Assembly (NCBI GenBank): GCA_904501975.1
Contig: CAJGCZ010000010.1
Location: 1 to 55,546 of the forward strand
Direction of reading: 5' to 3'
Length of the DNA: 55,546 bases
Source of the DNA: an uncultured Akkermansia sp.
GTDB taxonomy: Bacteria > Verrucomicrobiota > Verrucomicrobiia > Verrucomicrobiales > Akkermansiaceae
Shown here: piece by piece, positions 32,474 through 41,049 of the stretch
How the letters are laid out: each line of letters opens with the position of its first letter
Position numbering within the stretch: the first letter of the stretch is position 1
The notes under the pieces: model-generated
Seen by the model: only the letters and a program-made list of their open reading frames with translations
Told to the model about the DNA's origin: nothing
Databases searched by the model: none
Translations under genes and position numbers: made by a program

Positions 32474-34459
32474 TTAGGCCGATTGGAATTTGCGGGAAAT
32501 TTCGTTGAGGGTGATGGGCACCAAGGTTGGTTTGCCGGAGGGGGTGCAGTAGGGAATTTCGCAATGCAGCAGCTCGGTCAATAGGGGCATGGGGGCGCGC
32601 AGCCAGGGGGCTAAATCCTCGCGGGAGGCGTACTGCTTGGCAATGCGCAGAGCGTAGGGCTCAAAGGGGTTGCGGGCACGCTTGAAGCGGGTTTCTCCGG
32701 CGGTGAAGCTGCGGATGAGCTCGAGCATAAACTCCTCTACGCGGGGGAGGCTGAGCATCATGGGCACGGCCTCAACACGCAGAGTTTTTTGCCCGAAGGG
32801 GGAGATGATGAAGCCGGCTTGCTGCAGTTGCTCGCGTACCTCCAGCGCCACGCCCATGTCGCGGGGGTCGAGCTCCAGCATGACGGGCACGAGCAAGCGC
32901 TGGGAGTGGATGGGGGTGCGGCTGCTGTTGAGCAGGCGCTCAAAGATAATGCGCTCGCGCGCCGCGCGGGGCGATAGCAGCACGAGCCCTTCCTTGTTCT
33001 CAAATATCAGATAGGAGTCGGACAAGACGCCGATGTATCGGAAATTGGGCACGGAGGCCGCTTGGGGGATAGGCTCGCAAGGCGTCGGTGCCGCCACGGC
33101 GGGCAACGGGGTGGCGGGCTGCTGCGTGCACGGCGGGGCTACCGAGGCGACGGGCTGCGACTGCGGAGCAGAAGCCGATGCGGGGGCAACCGGCATGGGG
33201 CGCGGCTGCGGTTGCACGGGCGGTTTTTGCTCTGCGTGGCGGGAAGGCGCGGGAGCGACAGCGGGAGCCGGGGCGGGCGCTACCGCCAGACCTACCGCCG
33301 GAGCTACCGGCGCAGGCTGCACCGCGCGAGGCGCCGGGGCCACAATCTCTCTTTGGGGTAAGTTAAACTCTGCTTGTTGCGGCTCTAACACCGGGCGCAA
33401 GACTAAAGCGGGGGGCTCCGGAGCGGGAGCGGGCTCCGCCTCTTTTTCTCCACGCGCATGCACAGAGAGCGTGCCGGCAATGGCATCGATAATCGAGGTG
33501 GTGAGATCCGACGGGCGACGGAAACGCACCTCGCGCTTGGCGGGGTGCACATTCACGTCCACCAGACCAGGGTCTACCTCTAAGTACAGGAAGAGTGCGG
33601 GGTGCAGCCCGGTGGGGAAACCGCCGTAGCCATCGCGCACGGCGCGGGCTACAATTTTATCCTCGATAGGGCGGCCGTTGAGGAACACGAATTGCATGCG
33701 GCGGTTGCGGCGGGCCTCCGTCAGTGGCATCAAAAAACCACTCACCTGCACACCGGGTCCCTGCGTGGGCTTAATGCGCAGGAGCGAGGCAGCCGTATCG
33801 CGCCCCACAAACTCCGCTATACGCTGCCGCAAGTCTGAGGTAGCGGGCACATCAAACACAACGGTGCCGTCCTTCACCAAAATAAAGCGCACACCGGGGA
33901 AGGCCAAGGCGTGCAGCTTGAGCTGGTGCTCTATATGGCCGTACTCCGTATCATCGCTTTTCAGGAACTTGCGACGCACCGGCGTGTTAAAGAAAAGATT
34001 GCTGACGGAGATTTCCGTACCGGGAGCACAACCGGCATTCATCACCGGCTGCATCTCGCCGCCAAGGCAAGCAATGAGGGTGCCTTCCACATCTTCCTCG
34101 CGGCGGGTGGTAATGCGCACCTCGGCCACGGAGGCGATACTGGGAAGAGCCTCGCCACGGAAGCCAAGCTGCTGAATATCAAAAAGGTCTTCATAGTTCA
34201 GCAACTTGCTGGTGGCGTGGCGTTCCAGGCACAGCTCTGCATCGGCTCGGCTCATACCGCTGCCGTTATCCGTCACTTTAATGAGCGAAACGCCACCACG
34301 GCGCACCTCCACACGCACCAATTTAGCACCGGCGTCGATACTGTTTTCCACCAGCTCTTTCACCACGGAAGCGGGGCGCTCCACCACCTCGCCGGCAGCC
34401 ACTTGGCTGGCGAGCACATCGCTCATGCGGCGAATCCTGCTATCCGTTTGCTCCGTCAT
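32474..34459 (-). CDS. mutL: DNA mismatch repair protein MutL
   Basis: 661 residues. GHKL ATPase N-terminus: ELVENSIDAG (E35, N39), DNGSGM, GFRGEALPSI near 95-104, then the transducer domain with VNVHPAKREVRF. A Pro/Ala/Gln-rich linker (about 355-475) leads to the C-terminal dimerisation domain. MutL couples mismatch recognition by MutS to strand incision. The endonuclease motif DQHAx2Ex4E found in most MutLs outside the MutH-bearing gammaproteobacteria is degenerate here (SPRAARERIIFE near 492), and the other C-terminal metal-site motifs are also not recognisable. So this protein may not nick DNA itself. Its own promoter lies upstream; no mutS or mutH is nearby. Confidence 0.95.
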   Translation of the reverse strand: MTEQTDSRIRRMSDVLASQVAAGEVVERPASVVKELVENSIDAGAKLVRVEVRRGGVSLIKVTDNGSGMSRADAELCLERHATSKLLNYEDLFDIQQLGFRGEALPSIASVAEVRITTRREEDVEGTLIACLGGEMQPVMNAGCAPGTEISVSNLFFNTPVRRKFLKSDDTEYGHIEHQLKLHALAFPGVRFILVKDGTVVFDVPATSDLRQRIAEFVGRDTAASLLRIKPTQGPGVQVSGFLMPLTEARRNRRMQFVFLNGRPIEDKIVARAVRDGYGGFPTGLHPALFLYLEVDPGLVDVNVHPAKREVRFRRPSDLTTSIIDAIAGTLSVHARGEKEAEPAPAPEPPALVLRPVLEPQQAEFNLPQREIVAPAPRAVQPAPVAPAVGLAVAPAPAPAVAPAPSRHAEQKPPVQPQPRPMPVAPASASAPQSQPVASVAPPCTQQPATPLPAVAAPTPCEPIPQAASVPNFRYIGVLSDSYLIFENKEGLVLLSPRAARERIIFERLLNSSRTPIHSQRLLVPVMLELDPRDMGVALEVREQLQQAGFIISPFGQKTLRVEAVPMMLSLPRVEEFMLELIRSFTAGETRFKRARNPFEPYALRIAKQYASREDLAPWLRAPMPLLTELLHCEIPYCTPSGKPTLVPITLNEISRKFQSA

Positions 34460-34471
34460 ACGTTGGGCTAC

Positions 34472-34500
34472 ATCCTATCACACCCCTTCTCTGTCGTCAA
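34472..34500 (-). promoter_or_regulatory. Promoter of mutL
   Basis: TTGACG (34495-34500), 17-bp spacer, TAGGAT (34472-34477) on the minus strand, 12 nt before the ATG; the leader would be about 5 nt. Confidence 0.6.
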
Positions 34501-34615
34501 TCATCGAGTGTGCCAACAAACGGCAAAGGTGCGGAGGGGGCTTGCGCTAAACCGCAACAAGGGAATTCCGGCACAGCCGAAATCCCCCTGTAAAAAAATC
34601 GTGAACCGGAGTTAA

Positions 34616-35122
34616 TTACTGCAAGGCCTGCTTGATGAACTCTTGCAGTTCATCAGTCATCAGCTCCGCTTCTTCGATACGAGTAGATTCTGCCTCAATC
34701 TGAGTATCAATCTTCTTAATCTGCTTCTCGTACTTGGCGCGCTCGGCATCCATCGCCTTCTTTCTGGCTTCATCGCTCACAGAGGGGCCACTGTTACCAT
34801 AGCCACCACCGCCAACGATGCGGTCGTTGCTCATATCCTCGTCTTCTTCCTCAGCTTCAAACAAAAGCTTAAAGGAGCGAACAGAAGCATCGCGAGAGCG
34901 TTCGTCCTCAATTTTTTTCACCAGAATAAGAGACTTACGCTTTACCACAATATACTCTTTATAGTGCTGGGCAGCCTCTTTGCGGGCCTGCTTAGCCTCA
35001 GCCTTGGCTTGTTTGCGTTTTTCCTTGGGGGAAAGTTCCGTATTCGTATTAGACCACTGAGCCTCCACCACCGGAGTGGAAGCAACAAAGGCAAACAACA
35101 TGAAGAGAGCAAGGAGTTTCAT
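34616..35122 (-). CDS. Secreted coiled-coil protein of unknown function
   Basis: 168 residues. Signal peptide about 1-21 (MKLLALFMLFAFVASTPVVEA). The mature part is highly charged: a Lys/Ala/Glu-rich helix (about 32-75), an acidic patch (EAEEEDEDMSND), a short Gly-rich hinge, and a second helix of likely coiled coil (about 120-165). No enzyme motif. It could act as a periplasmic structural or chaperone-like factor, but that is only a guess from composition. A promoter ends 9 nt before the ATG. It lies alone between mutL and the divergent TonB-like gene. Confidence 0.7.
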   Translation of the reverse strand: MKLLALFMLFAFVASTPVVEAQWSNTNTELSPKEKRKQAKAEAKQARKEAAQHYKEYIVVKRKSLILVKKIEDERSRDASVRSFKLLFEAEEEDEDMSNDRIVGGGGYGNSGPSVSDEARKKAMDAERAKYEKQIKKIDTQIEAESTRIEEAELMTDELQEFIKQALQ

Positions 35123-35131
35123 AACATAACA

Positions 35132-35160
35132 ACACTAACACAGAGCATACCCAGCGTCAA
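35132..35160 (-). promoter_or_regulatory. Promoter of the secreted coiled-coil gene (leaderless type)
   Basis: TTGACG (35155-35160), 17-bp spacer, TAGTGT (35132-35137) on the minus strand; 9 nt then the ATG at 35122. Confidence 0.55.
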
Positions 35161-35241
35161 GCAAGAATTCGAATAATGCGCGGCATGTGACACGATAATT
35201 CCTTGCTAATTGAGGCGGAATGGTGTTTGATATGGAGAATC

Positions 35242-36399
35242 ATGCCGGAGACGCGAACAGCATTGCAGCAGCACCATCAAAGCAGGTTTTTACTTTGCCT
35301 GGTGGGCTCTGTGCTGTTGCACTTGGTGATGATACCGCTGGTGATATTGCTTTTGCCGCGCCCGATAAAGAGAGCCCCCAAACAAGGTGGAAGCAGGCTG
35401 GTGCTTGTAACAGCTAAGGCGCCCGAACCGAAAGCTGAAGGAGATACACCCACGCCACCCGAGGCAGAGCACCGCCCCTTTGCTAAAACAGATGCCGACC
35501 GCCCTCAACAACACCCGGACAAGGCAGATTTTGAAGGGCAGCGCGATAGCCGTGCCGAGGGCTCAGGCTTGCCTCAGGAATCAACAGAGCCTCTACCGAC
35601 CATGGAGGGCGAGGAAAAAGACGAAATCAACACCCTGCACCAAGAACGGCAAGACGGGGATATTGCCTATTACGGCAAAGAGACAACGGCGGAGCAGCCT
35701 GCGGAAACAGAGTCAGCCCCGGCCAACAACAGCCAAAGCGCCCCCGTGGGGGTGCCGATACCGCTTACACCGGCAGAAACACCGCCTGCGGACAGCCCCC
35801 AACAACCACACAACGGAGCAGAGACTCACAGCCCGGCAAAACCTACCCCTGAGGGAGATACCCCCATACAACAAAGTACGGAAGAAGTAACGGAGGCAGA
35901 GCCAACGGAAACAGCCCCCACGCTCCCGGCAGGAATACCGGAGCCCTCCATATCCCCCACCCCGGAAGAGGAGGAGCCGGTATACGATCCCACCCAAGCA
36001 GCGCACGCCCAGCCGGCCGGGCTGCGCACGCGCGAACGCCGCACACGCAGCCGTGGGCAATTCATCATCGGCAGCCGCCCGGCACTGCACGTAGAGGCCA
36101 CCCCTTTGGGGCAATATGAGGAGTTAGTGTACCGACTCATTGCTAGGCAATGGTACTTTGCCTGCGACCAACACCGTGGAGACATCATTCCCGGCACCAT
36201 CATTATTGCACTGCGCATCAATTCTCGCGGGCAGGTTGTAAACATGAACCTCGTGAGCCGCCGCGGAGCCGGTGTGAGCCAGCAATCCTTCACCTTTATG
36301 GCAATTCGCAGAGCCCAATTCCCGCGCATGCCGGAGAACGTACGCAAGGCTATCATCGGCGACCAGCTGGAGCTCATCATTACCTTCGATTTTAATTAA
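35242..36399 (+). CDS. TonB/TolA-like energy-transducing protein
   Basis: 385 residues from the ATG at 35242 (GGAG 5 nt upstream); an in-frame upstream start at 35203 adds no recognisable sequence. One N-terminal membrane anchor (about 16-38), a long Pro/Glu/Thr-rich periplasmic linker (about 50-255), and a C-terminal domain (about 275-385) with the TonB-C pattern, including IIIALRINSRGQVVNMNLVSRRG. It should carry proton-motive energy from ExbB/ExbD to outer-membrane receptors or the Tol-Pal envelope machinery. ExbB and ExbD genes follow directly (16 and 6 nt spacing). No receptor, TolB or Pal gene is next to it, so TonB versus TolA cannot be settled. Confidence 0.8.
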   Translation: MPETRTALQQHHQSRFLLCLVGSVLLHLVMIPLVILLLPRPIKRAPKQGGSRLVLVTAKAPEPKAEGDTPTPPEAEHRPFAKTDADRPQQHPDKADFEGQRDSRAEGSGLPQESTEPLPTMEGEEKDEINTLHQERQDGDIAYYGKETTAEQPAETESAPANNSQSAPVGVPIPLTPAETPPADSPQQPHNGAETHSPAKPTPEGDTPIQQSTEEVTEAEPTETAPTLPAGIPEPSISPTPEEEEPVYDPTQAAHAQPAGLRTRERRTRSRGQFIIGSRPALHVEATPLGQYEELVYRLIARQWYFACDQHRGDIIPGTIIIALRINSRGQVVNMNLVSRRGAGVSQQSFTFMAIRRAQFPRMPENVRKAIIGDQLELIITFDFN

Positions 36400-36414
36400 C
36401 ACCCCACCATCACC

Positions 36415-37026
36415 ATGTTAAACACCATCCAACAATTCTTTGAGGCCTGCCACCCCTTCGGTTACCCGCTACTGGCATGCTCCATTGTGCTGTTCGCTGC
36501 CATCCTGTACCATCTCAAGGTGCGCTTTCTTGCAGGAGATACGGTAGGAGCGTGGACCATGCGCCTGAAAAATGCCCGCCATGATGCGGAAATGTACGCG
36601 CAATGCCGGCAGCAATTGCATGAATTAGGGCAAAAAGACTACAAAATATGGCTCATTGAGCACTTGCTCAACAACAAAGATTTGGAAGACTTAACCACGT
36701 ATGCCGAAAGCAAATTGAGAAGCTACATTGAGCAATCGCGCGGCGGCATGAGCACCATTGCCATCATTACCAATATTGCCCCCATGCTGGGCATTTTGGG
36801 CACAGCGTGGGGCTTGGTGGATATATTCGGCATATTCGGCACACCGGGAGCACAAGAGGGCATAGCACTGGGCATCTCTAAAGCCCTGTACACCACCATT
36901 TTCGGCTTGGCAATCGCCGTGCCCGGCCTTATTGCCCAAATCTGCTTCGAGCGCTCGTTGGAGCAGCAAGCAGCCTTGCTAAACGAGCAATTCACCTTTT
37001 TATTGGCACACCGCCACGAGATTTGA
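36415..37026 (+). CDS. MotA/TolQ/ExbB proton channel family protein
   Basis: 203 residues. Three membrane segments: about 17-35, about 110-135 and about 155-180. The family signature is seen in IAPMLGILGTAWGLVDIF and in GISKALYTTIFGLAIAVPG, the segments lining the proton path. It forms the inner-membrane stator with ExbD/TolR and energises the TonB-like protein encoded 16 nt upstream. The ExbD gene starts 6 nt after its stop. Length is close to TolQ/ExbB. Confidence 0.92.
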   Translation: MLNTIQQFFEACHPFGYPLLACSIVLFAAILYHLKVRFLAGDTVGAWTMRLKNARHDAEMYAQCRQQLHELGQKDYKIWLIEHLLNNKDLEDLTTYAESKLRSYIEQSRGGMSTIAIITNIAPMLGILGTAWGLVDIFGIFGTPGAQEGIALGISKALYTTIFGLAIAVPGLIAQICFERSLEQQAALLNEQFTFLLAHRHEI

Positions 37027-37032
37027 TTTGCC

Positions 37033-37452
37033 ATGAATATCTACACCAAGAAACCCGTTATCAGCGGCATTAACATTGTGCCGATGCTGGATATTCTGAC
37101 GATTCTGCTGATTTTCTTTATCGTGCAAACAGAGTTTAAGCGCCAGGTAAATGTGCTGGAAATCGATGTGCCGCGCACACAAAGTTTGAGCGGAGAGATG
37201 GGCAACCGCGACCAAGTGCTGCTGGAGATAGCCCCCGACGGCACACTGGCCTTGGGAGGTAAATTATTAACAGCCGCAGAATTGCCGGAAGCCGTTGCGC
37301 AGCTCATGCAAGAAAACCCGCAAGCCACAGTTCAGGTATCCGCCGCAGAGGGCGCCTCGATGGGGAACTTTGTGCATGTTATTGATAAGCTGAATGAGGC
37401 GGGGCTGCACATCGACCGAGTACCGGTACGCATTAACCCGGATTCTCTGTAA
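37033..37452 (+). CDS. ExbD/TolR family biopolymer transport protein
   Basis: 139 residues. An N-terminal cytoplasmic tail, one membrane segment (about 18-32) with the conserved Asp in VPMLDILTILLIFF, and a periplasmic ExbD/TolR domain ending near MGNFVHVIDKLNEAGLHIDRV. The membrane Asp is the proton carrier in this family. Third gene of the TonB/ExbB/ExbD-type operon. Its last 20 bp overlap the 3' end of the convergent deacetylase gene, and there is no separate terminator. Confidence 0.92.
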   Translation: MNIYTKKPVISGINIVPMLDILTILLIFFIVQTEFKRQVNVLEIDVPRTQSLSGEMGNRDQVLLEIAPDGTLALGGKLLTAAELPEAVAQLMQENPQATVQVSAAEGASMGNFVHVIDKLNEAGLHIDRVPVRINPDSL

Positions 37453-38818
37453 GCTCCGGCGGTTCCGGCAGCGGAGCCTCGATCTCTGCGGGCGCGGGCT
37501 CCGGCTTAGCAGGGGCAGGTTGTTTTTTTGCCGCTTTGGCTGCAGCGGCAGCAGCCTTCTCTGCGGCTGTTTTTTCCTTTTGCGTTAAGGGAGCCTCCAC
37601 GCCTGTAAAAGCAGTGGGCACGGTAGCGCGGGCAGGAATCTCTGCCGCGTTAATGGCGGCAATCACCGCATCGGCAGACGCATCAAAAGTGACAGCACGG
37701 CGGAAGATGGAGGTATCTGTACCAAATACCATATAACGGTTAATTTGGAAGGTGTTAACATCGCACTTCACTTTTTTATCTATCACCGTAAACGCAGCTT
37801 TGTACCCGGCGGGGTTCAAACCGGCTCGCATAATAGGCGTGTGGTACCCACCCGGGTAGCAATAGGTGGAGCAGTTACCGAACAGCTCCACCAAGCGAGC
37901 GCGAGAGTCCTGCAACTCTTTTTTCACCATCTTGGCATATTCCAGCGGCTTCTTGGCCTTTTTCTTCCAGTCGCTGGGGTAATAATGGTTCCACGAATGG
38001 CTGCCAATGGTGGCGCCATGCAGCATCATCTCCTTAATTTGCGCGGGAGACATAGAAGCCCCCTGCCCGCTGATATAGCGAACATACAAGAACAGCGTAA
38101 ACGGATACCCGTATGCCTTTAATACCGGATACGCATCCGTGTACACAGCCTCCCAGCCATCATCAATCGTAATAAGAACACAACGGGCCGGCAAGCAACG
38201 CGTGCCACGGCGCCACTCCAAAAAATCCTGCATGGAGATAACGCAAATATCGGAGTCCTGCAAAAATTGCATTTGGCGGCAAAACTCCGCCGTCTTCATG
38301 CGCATGGAGGTGCACTTTTTAGAATTACTGAAATCGTGATACCCCAGCACCGCCACCTGCGTTTGTTCTCTGGGAACGAGCGGTTGCTTAAAATGGCACG
38401 TCACCCAATCTCCCTTCTCTGTGCGTTTGGATAATCCGGCATAGAGGGGCTGTAGGTACTGTTCAATCATTTCCATGCCCTCCGGCGGGTCCATGGTATC
38501 CGGCGAGGGCTCCGGTTTGCGGTCATCCAGCCATGCGAGCTCGGCCGGAGAGAGCTCGCGCGGGGTCAGCTCCGGCAGCACCGTGGGGGCTGAGCCCGTT
38601 TTGGCGGGGTCTATCACCACGGGCGGCCGAACCGGAGAAACCGGCGGTTGCGGCAGCTCCGGCACGGAAGCCTCGGCAGCCTCATCTACCACCTCGGCAT
38701 CTTCGCCATCCAAAAAGAGCTGAGCATCCTCTGCCGCAATAACCGGCAGGGATGCTTCAACATTCGGTGCCTGCCCCCAGAGCGGGAGAACGCAGGCCAT
38801 GGCGCACAAGAGCCGCAT
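37433..38818 (-). CDS. Exported polysaccharide deacetylase (CE4-like)
   Basis: 461 residues from the ATG at 38818, giving a signal peptide (MRLLCAMACVLPLWGQA); a TTG at 38836 would overlap the upstream stop. A Pro/Glu-rich region (about 20-110) precedes the deacetylase domain: AVLGYHDF, LITIDDGW (the metal-binding TFDDG-type motif, near 218), GSHSWNH (H-x3-H metal ligands, near 275) and CYPGGYH. It removes acetyl groups from GlcNAc-containing polymers such as peptidoglycan or exopolysaccharide. The C-terminal 70 residues are a Lys/Ala/Pro/Glu tail. Transcribed after rlmI, with a 14-nt gap. Confidence 0.85.
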   Translation of the reverse strand: MRLLCAMACVLPLWGQAPNVEASLPVIAAEDAQLFLDGEDAEVVDEAAEASVPELPQPPVSPVRPPVVIDPAKTGSAPTVLPELTPRELSPAELAWLDDRKPEPSPDTMDPPEGMEMIEQYLQPLYAGLSKRTEKGDWVTCHFKQPLVPREQTQVAVLGYHDFSNSKKCTSMRMKTAEFCRQMQFLQDSDICVISMQDFLEWRRGTRCLPARCVLITIDDGWEAVYTDAYPVLKAYGYPFTLFLYVRYISGQGASMSPAQIKEMMLHGATIGSHSWNHYYPSDWKKKAKKPLEYAKMVKKELQDSRARLVELFGNCSTYCYPGGYHTPIMRAGLNPAGYKAAFTVIDKKVKCDVNTFQINRYMVFGTDTSIFRRAVTFDASADAVIAAINAAEIPARATVPTAFTGVEAPLTQKEKTAAEKAAAAAAKAAKKQPAPAKPEPAPAEIEAPLPEPPELTENPG

Positions 38819-38832
38819 AAAAGAATGTTTTA

Positions 38833-40017
38833 TCAACGGCCGGGCACCATTTCAAAGGTAAAGCCCTTCAGGTATTCCGTCTCCGGAATATTCAACAGGA
38901 CGGGATGATCCGGGCTTTGTCCGTGAGAGGCCAACAAACGCAGCGTACAATGGCCATCCACGGCAGCCTCGCCAATCACCTCGCGGAACATGGCCGTGCT
39001 GGCATGGTGCGAGCAGCAGAAGGTGGAAAGCACACCGCCCACGGGCAACATTTGCATGGCGCGCAAGTGAATCTCCTTGTAGCCTCGCATGGCACCGTTC
39101 AGGCTCTTCTTGTTACGGGTGAAGCTGGGCGGGTCAAGAATGATGAGGTCCCACTTAGGATCGGCACCGTTGCGCACGGCATCGCTCTCACGCTTCAGGA
39201 AATCGAAGGCATTTTCTGCAATGGCCTCAACCTGCACCCCGTTAAGCTCGGCATTGCGGCGCACGGCTGCCGCGGCATCCTCAGAAATATCCACTGCGGT
39301 TACACTGGCAGCACCGGCTTTAGCGCAAGCAAGAGCAAAACCACCTTGGTTGCTGAAACAGTCGAGCACGCGGCGGCCACGGGCAAAACGAGCCACATCG
39401 CGATAGTTCTGGAGCTGGTCCAGGTAGAGACCGGTCTTTTGGCCCGTAGCCAAATCCACCATAAACTTGATACCACGACCGGTGGCTACAAAAGGCTCCG
39501 GCATTTCTCCGGCAGCTACATAGGTGGAGGGCTCAATACCCTCTGCCACAAGCATCGGCGAATCGTTACGCACAATAATGGCGCGGGGTTGGAAGAGGTC
39601 GCCCAGAATATCGCGAATGAGCCCCAAACGCTGGTACATGGCCAGAGTCAGGGTCTGCACCACCAGCACGTCGGCATAGCGGTCAATAATCAACCCGGGC
39701 AAACCATCACTCTCGCTCCACACCACACGCATCAATTCCTCCCCCGGCAGCAAACGCTCGCGCAGCATCACAGCCTGCGATATGCGGCGGGCAAAAAAGT
39801 CGCGGTCCAAATCCTGCTTACGGCGCGAAAATCGGCGTGCCACAATCTGAGAATGCGGATTGTACATAGCAGAGCCCAAATAGTGGTCTCTCTGGTCTTT
39901 CAGCGCAACTACATCGCCGGGTGCCGGATTTCCGAAAACCGTTCGTATTTCTGTGCCGTATACCCAATCGTGCCCATGGAATATGCGCGCCTTCGGCGCT
40001 ATGATAAGACCTGCCAT
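38833..40017 (-). CDS. rlmI: 23S rRNA m5C methyltransferase, RlmI-like
   Basis: 394 residues, the length of E. coli RlmI (396). An N-terminal PUA domain (about 1-70; IIAPKARIFHGHDWVYGTEI), the EEHEHR-like middle region, then a Rossmann AdoMet domain with LDCFSNQGGFALACAKAGA (about 218-236), VDISEDA, and the catalytic LIILDPPSFTRNKKSL near 290. RlmI methylates C1962 of 23S rRNA. TTGACA-N17-TAAGTT ends 9 nt before the ATG, so the mRNA may be leaderless. It shares an upstream region with the divergent gene at 40119. The symbol is given for family membership; a paralogue with another target is possible. Confidence 0.88.
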   Translation of the reverse strand: MAGLIIAPKARIFHGHDWVYGTEIRTVFGNPAPGDVVALKDQRDHYLGSAMYNPHSQIVARRFSRRKQDLDRDFFARRISQAVMLRERLLPGEELMRVVWSESDGLPGLIIDRYADVLVVQTLTLAMYQRLGLIRDILGDLFQPRAIIVRNDSPMLVAEGIEPSTYVAAGEMPEPFVATGRGIKFMVDLATGQKTGLYLDQLQNYRDVARFARGRRVLDCFSNQGGFALACAKAGAASVTAVDISEDAAAAVRRNAELNGVQVEAIAENAFDFLKRESDAVRNGADPKWDLIILDPPSFTRNKKSLNGAMRGYKEIHLRAMQMLPVGGVLSTFCCSHHASTAMFREVIGEAAVDGHCTLRLLASHGQSPDHPVLLNIPETEYLKGFTFEMVPGR

Positions 40018-40026
40018 AACGCCGCT

Positions 40027-40055
40027 AACTTACAACAAAATCACTTTTTTGTCAA
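40027..40055 (-). promoter_or_regulatory. Promoter of rlmI (leaderless type)
   Basis: TTGACA (40050-40055), 17-bp spacer, TAAGTT (40027-40032) on the minus strand, 9 nt before the ATG at 40017. Confidence 0.7.
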
Positions 40056-40089
40056 ATACTAAAAGATTAACTTTACTTTAGTATTGACA
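40050..40089. promoter_or_regulatory. Inverted repeat uniting the two divergent -35 boxes
   Basis: Arms 40050-40063 and 40077-40089 read TGTCAAATACTAAA and TTTAGTATTGACA: inverted copies differing by one extra A, 13 bp apart. Each arm contains the TTGACA of one divergent promoter. A dimeric regulator bound here would control rlmI and the gene at 40119 together; no regulator is known. Confidence 0.6.
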
Positions 40090-40112
40090 AATCCTAAATA
40101 TTCAGCGAAAAT
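40084..40112 (+). promoter_or_regulatory. Candidate promoter of the secreted protein gene at 40119 (leaderless type)
   Basis: TTGACA (40084-40089), 17-bp spacer, GAAAAT (40107-40112), then 6 nt to the ATG at 40119. The -10 box matches consensus at 4 of 6 positions. Confidence 0.5.
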
Positions 40113-40118
40113 ACAGGT

Positions 40119-40970
40119 ATGAAAAACGCACACCTCAGACTTTGCGTTACGCTGGCGGCAGGAGTACTGACCGCAGGCAGCTTACAAGCTGCAAACCAAG
40201 TAGTAGTGCAAGATACGCACTGCAACAAGACGGCTGTTACCTATCCGCTTCCCAGGGGGTGGAAAGGCAACGGGGATGTCAAATGGAATACGGCAGCAGA
40301 GCAGCAAGGCACCATGTGCGTAAGAACCATGCAGATTGTAGATGCTGGTGAGGAAATGATGGTGCATTACATCTCTGCCTACGAGGCACCGTTGCGCCGC
40401 AACAACCCGACCGCAGAACAATTAGCCGCACTCTTGCTGCCGGCAGTTCAGCGCATGCCGGGAAAAACCATGACGGAGCTGACCAGTGCCACGCTGTATT
40501 CTGTACCGGGAGAGTTAGCTAACTTCCGCATGGCCAGAGACTTGCTGAGCCGCAAGCTGGGCAAGAAAGTAAACGGGCGCGTGTATGCAGTTGCCGCCGC
40601 CTGCTCCGATGGCACCGTAGTGGGCGCCGTTGTGTACGAGCGCAGTGAGCGCAAGTTTTTGCGCACCTCTCACAGTGTCACATTCCACGACATTTGTATT
40701 TTAAGCACAGAGAACAGCTCTACGGAAAAAGCCCTCACCCACCTGAAATCGGCAGCTAGCCAGGCAGAATACAATCGCGACTGGATTAGCGACCAAATTC
40801 GCATTACCGCCAACTCTTTGGACGGCATGCCCAAGCTGGATGAAAAAGCCCTGCCCGGCATTGCCAACAAGGCTGAGGAAAGCCTGAAGATGGGGCTCCC
40901 CACCGTCATTGATTGCATGTACGACTACATCCGCAAGCACAACAGCACGCGCAAGCTTGCAAGCAACTAA
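40119..40970 (+). CDS. Secreted protein of unknown function
   Basis: 283 residues. Signal peptide about 1-25 (MKNAHLRLCVTLAAGVLTAGSLQA, cleaved after AA). The mature protein begins with a beta-rich region (VVVQDTHCNKTAVTYPLPRGWKG) that recalls lipid- or ligand-binding folds, followed by mixed alpha/beta sequence with five cysteines. No catalytic motif or known family. Divergent from rlmI, with which it shares a symmetrical promoter region. Ends in a very strong bidirectional terminator. Confidence 0.72.
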   Translation: MKNAHLRLCVTLAAGVLTAGSLQAANQVVVQDTHCNKTAVTYPLPRGWKGNGDVKWNTAAEQQGTMCVRTMQIVDAGEEMMVHYISAYEAPLRRNNPTAEQLAALLLPAVQRMPGKTMTELTSATLYSVPGELANFRMARDLLSRKLGKKVNGRVYAVAAACSDGTVVGAVVYERSERKFLRTSHSVTFHDICILSTENSSTEKALTHLKSAASQAEYNRDWISDQIRITANSLDGMPKLDEKALPGIANKAEESLKMGLPTVIDCMYDYIRKHNSTRKLASN

Positions 40971-40985
40971 CGCAGCAATAAAACA

Positions 40986-41035
40986 CTTTAACAAAAGAAG
41001 CTCGGATGCACCCATCCGAGCTTCTTTTGTTAAAG
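40986..41035. terminator. Bidirectional terminator with perfect 23-bp stem
   Basis: Arms 40986-41008 and 41013-41035 are perfectly complementary, loop CACC. The lower stem is A-rich on one side and T-rich on the other, so it gives a T-tract in both directions and serves the convergent genes at 40119 and 41050. Confidence 0.92.
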
Positions 41036-41049
41036 GAATGAAGAATAAT

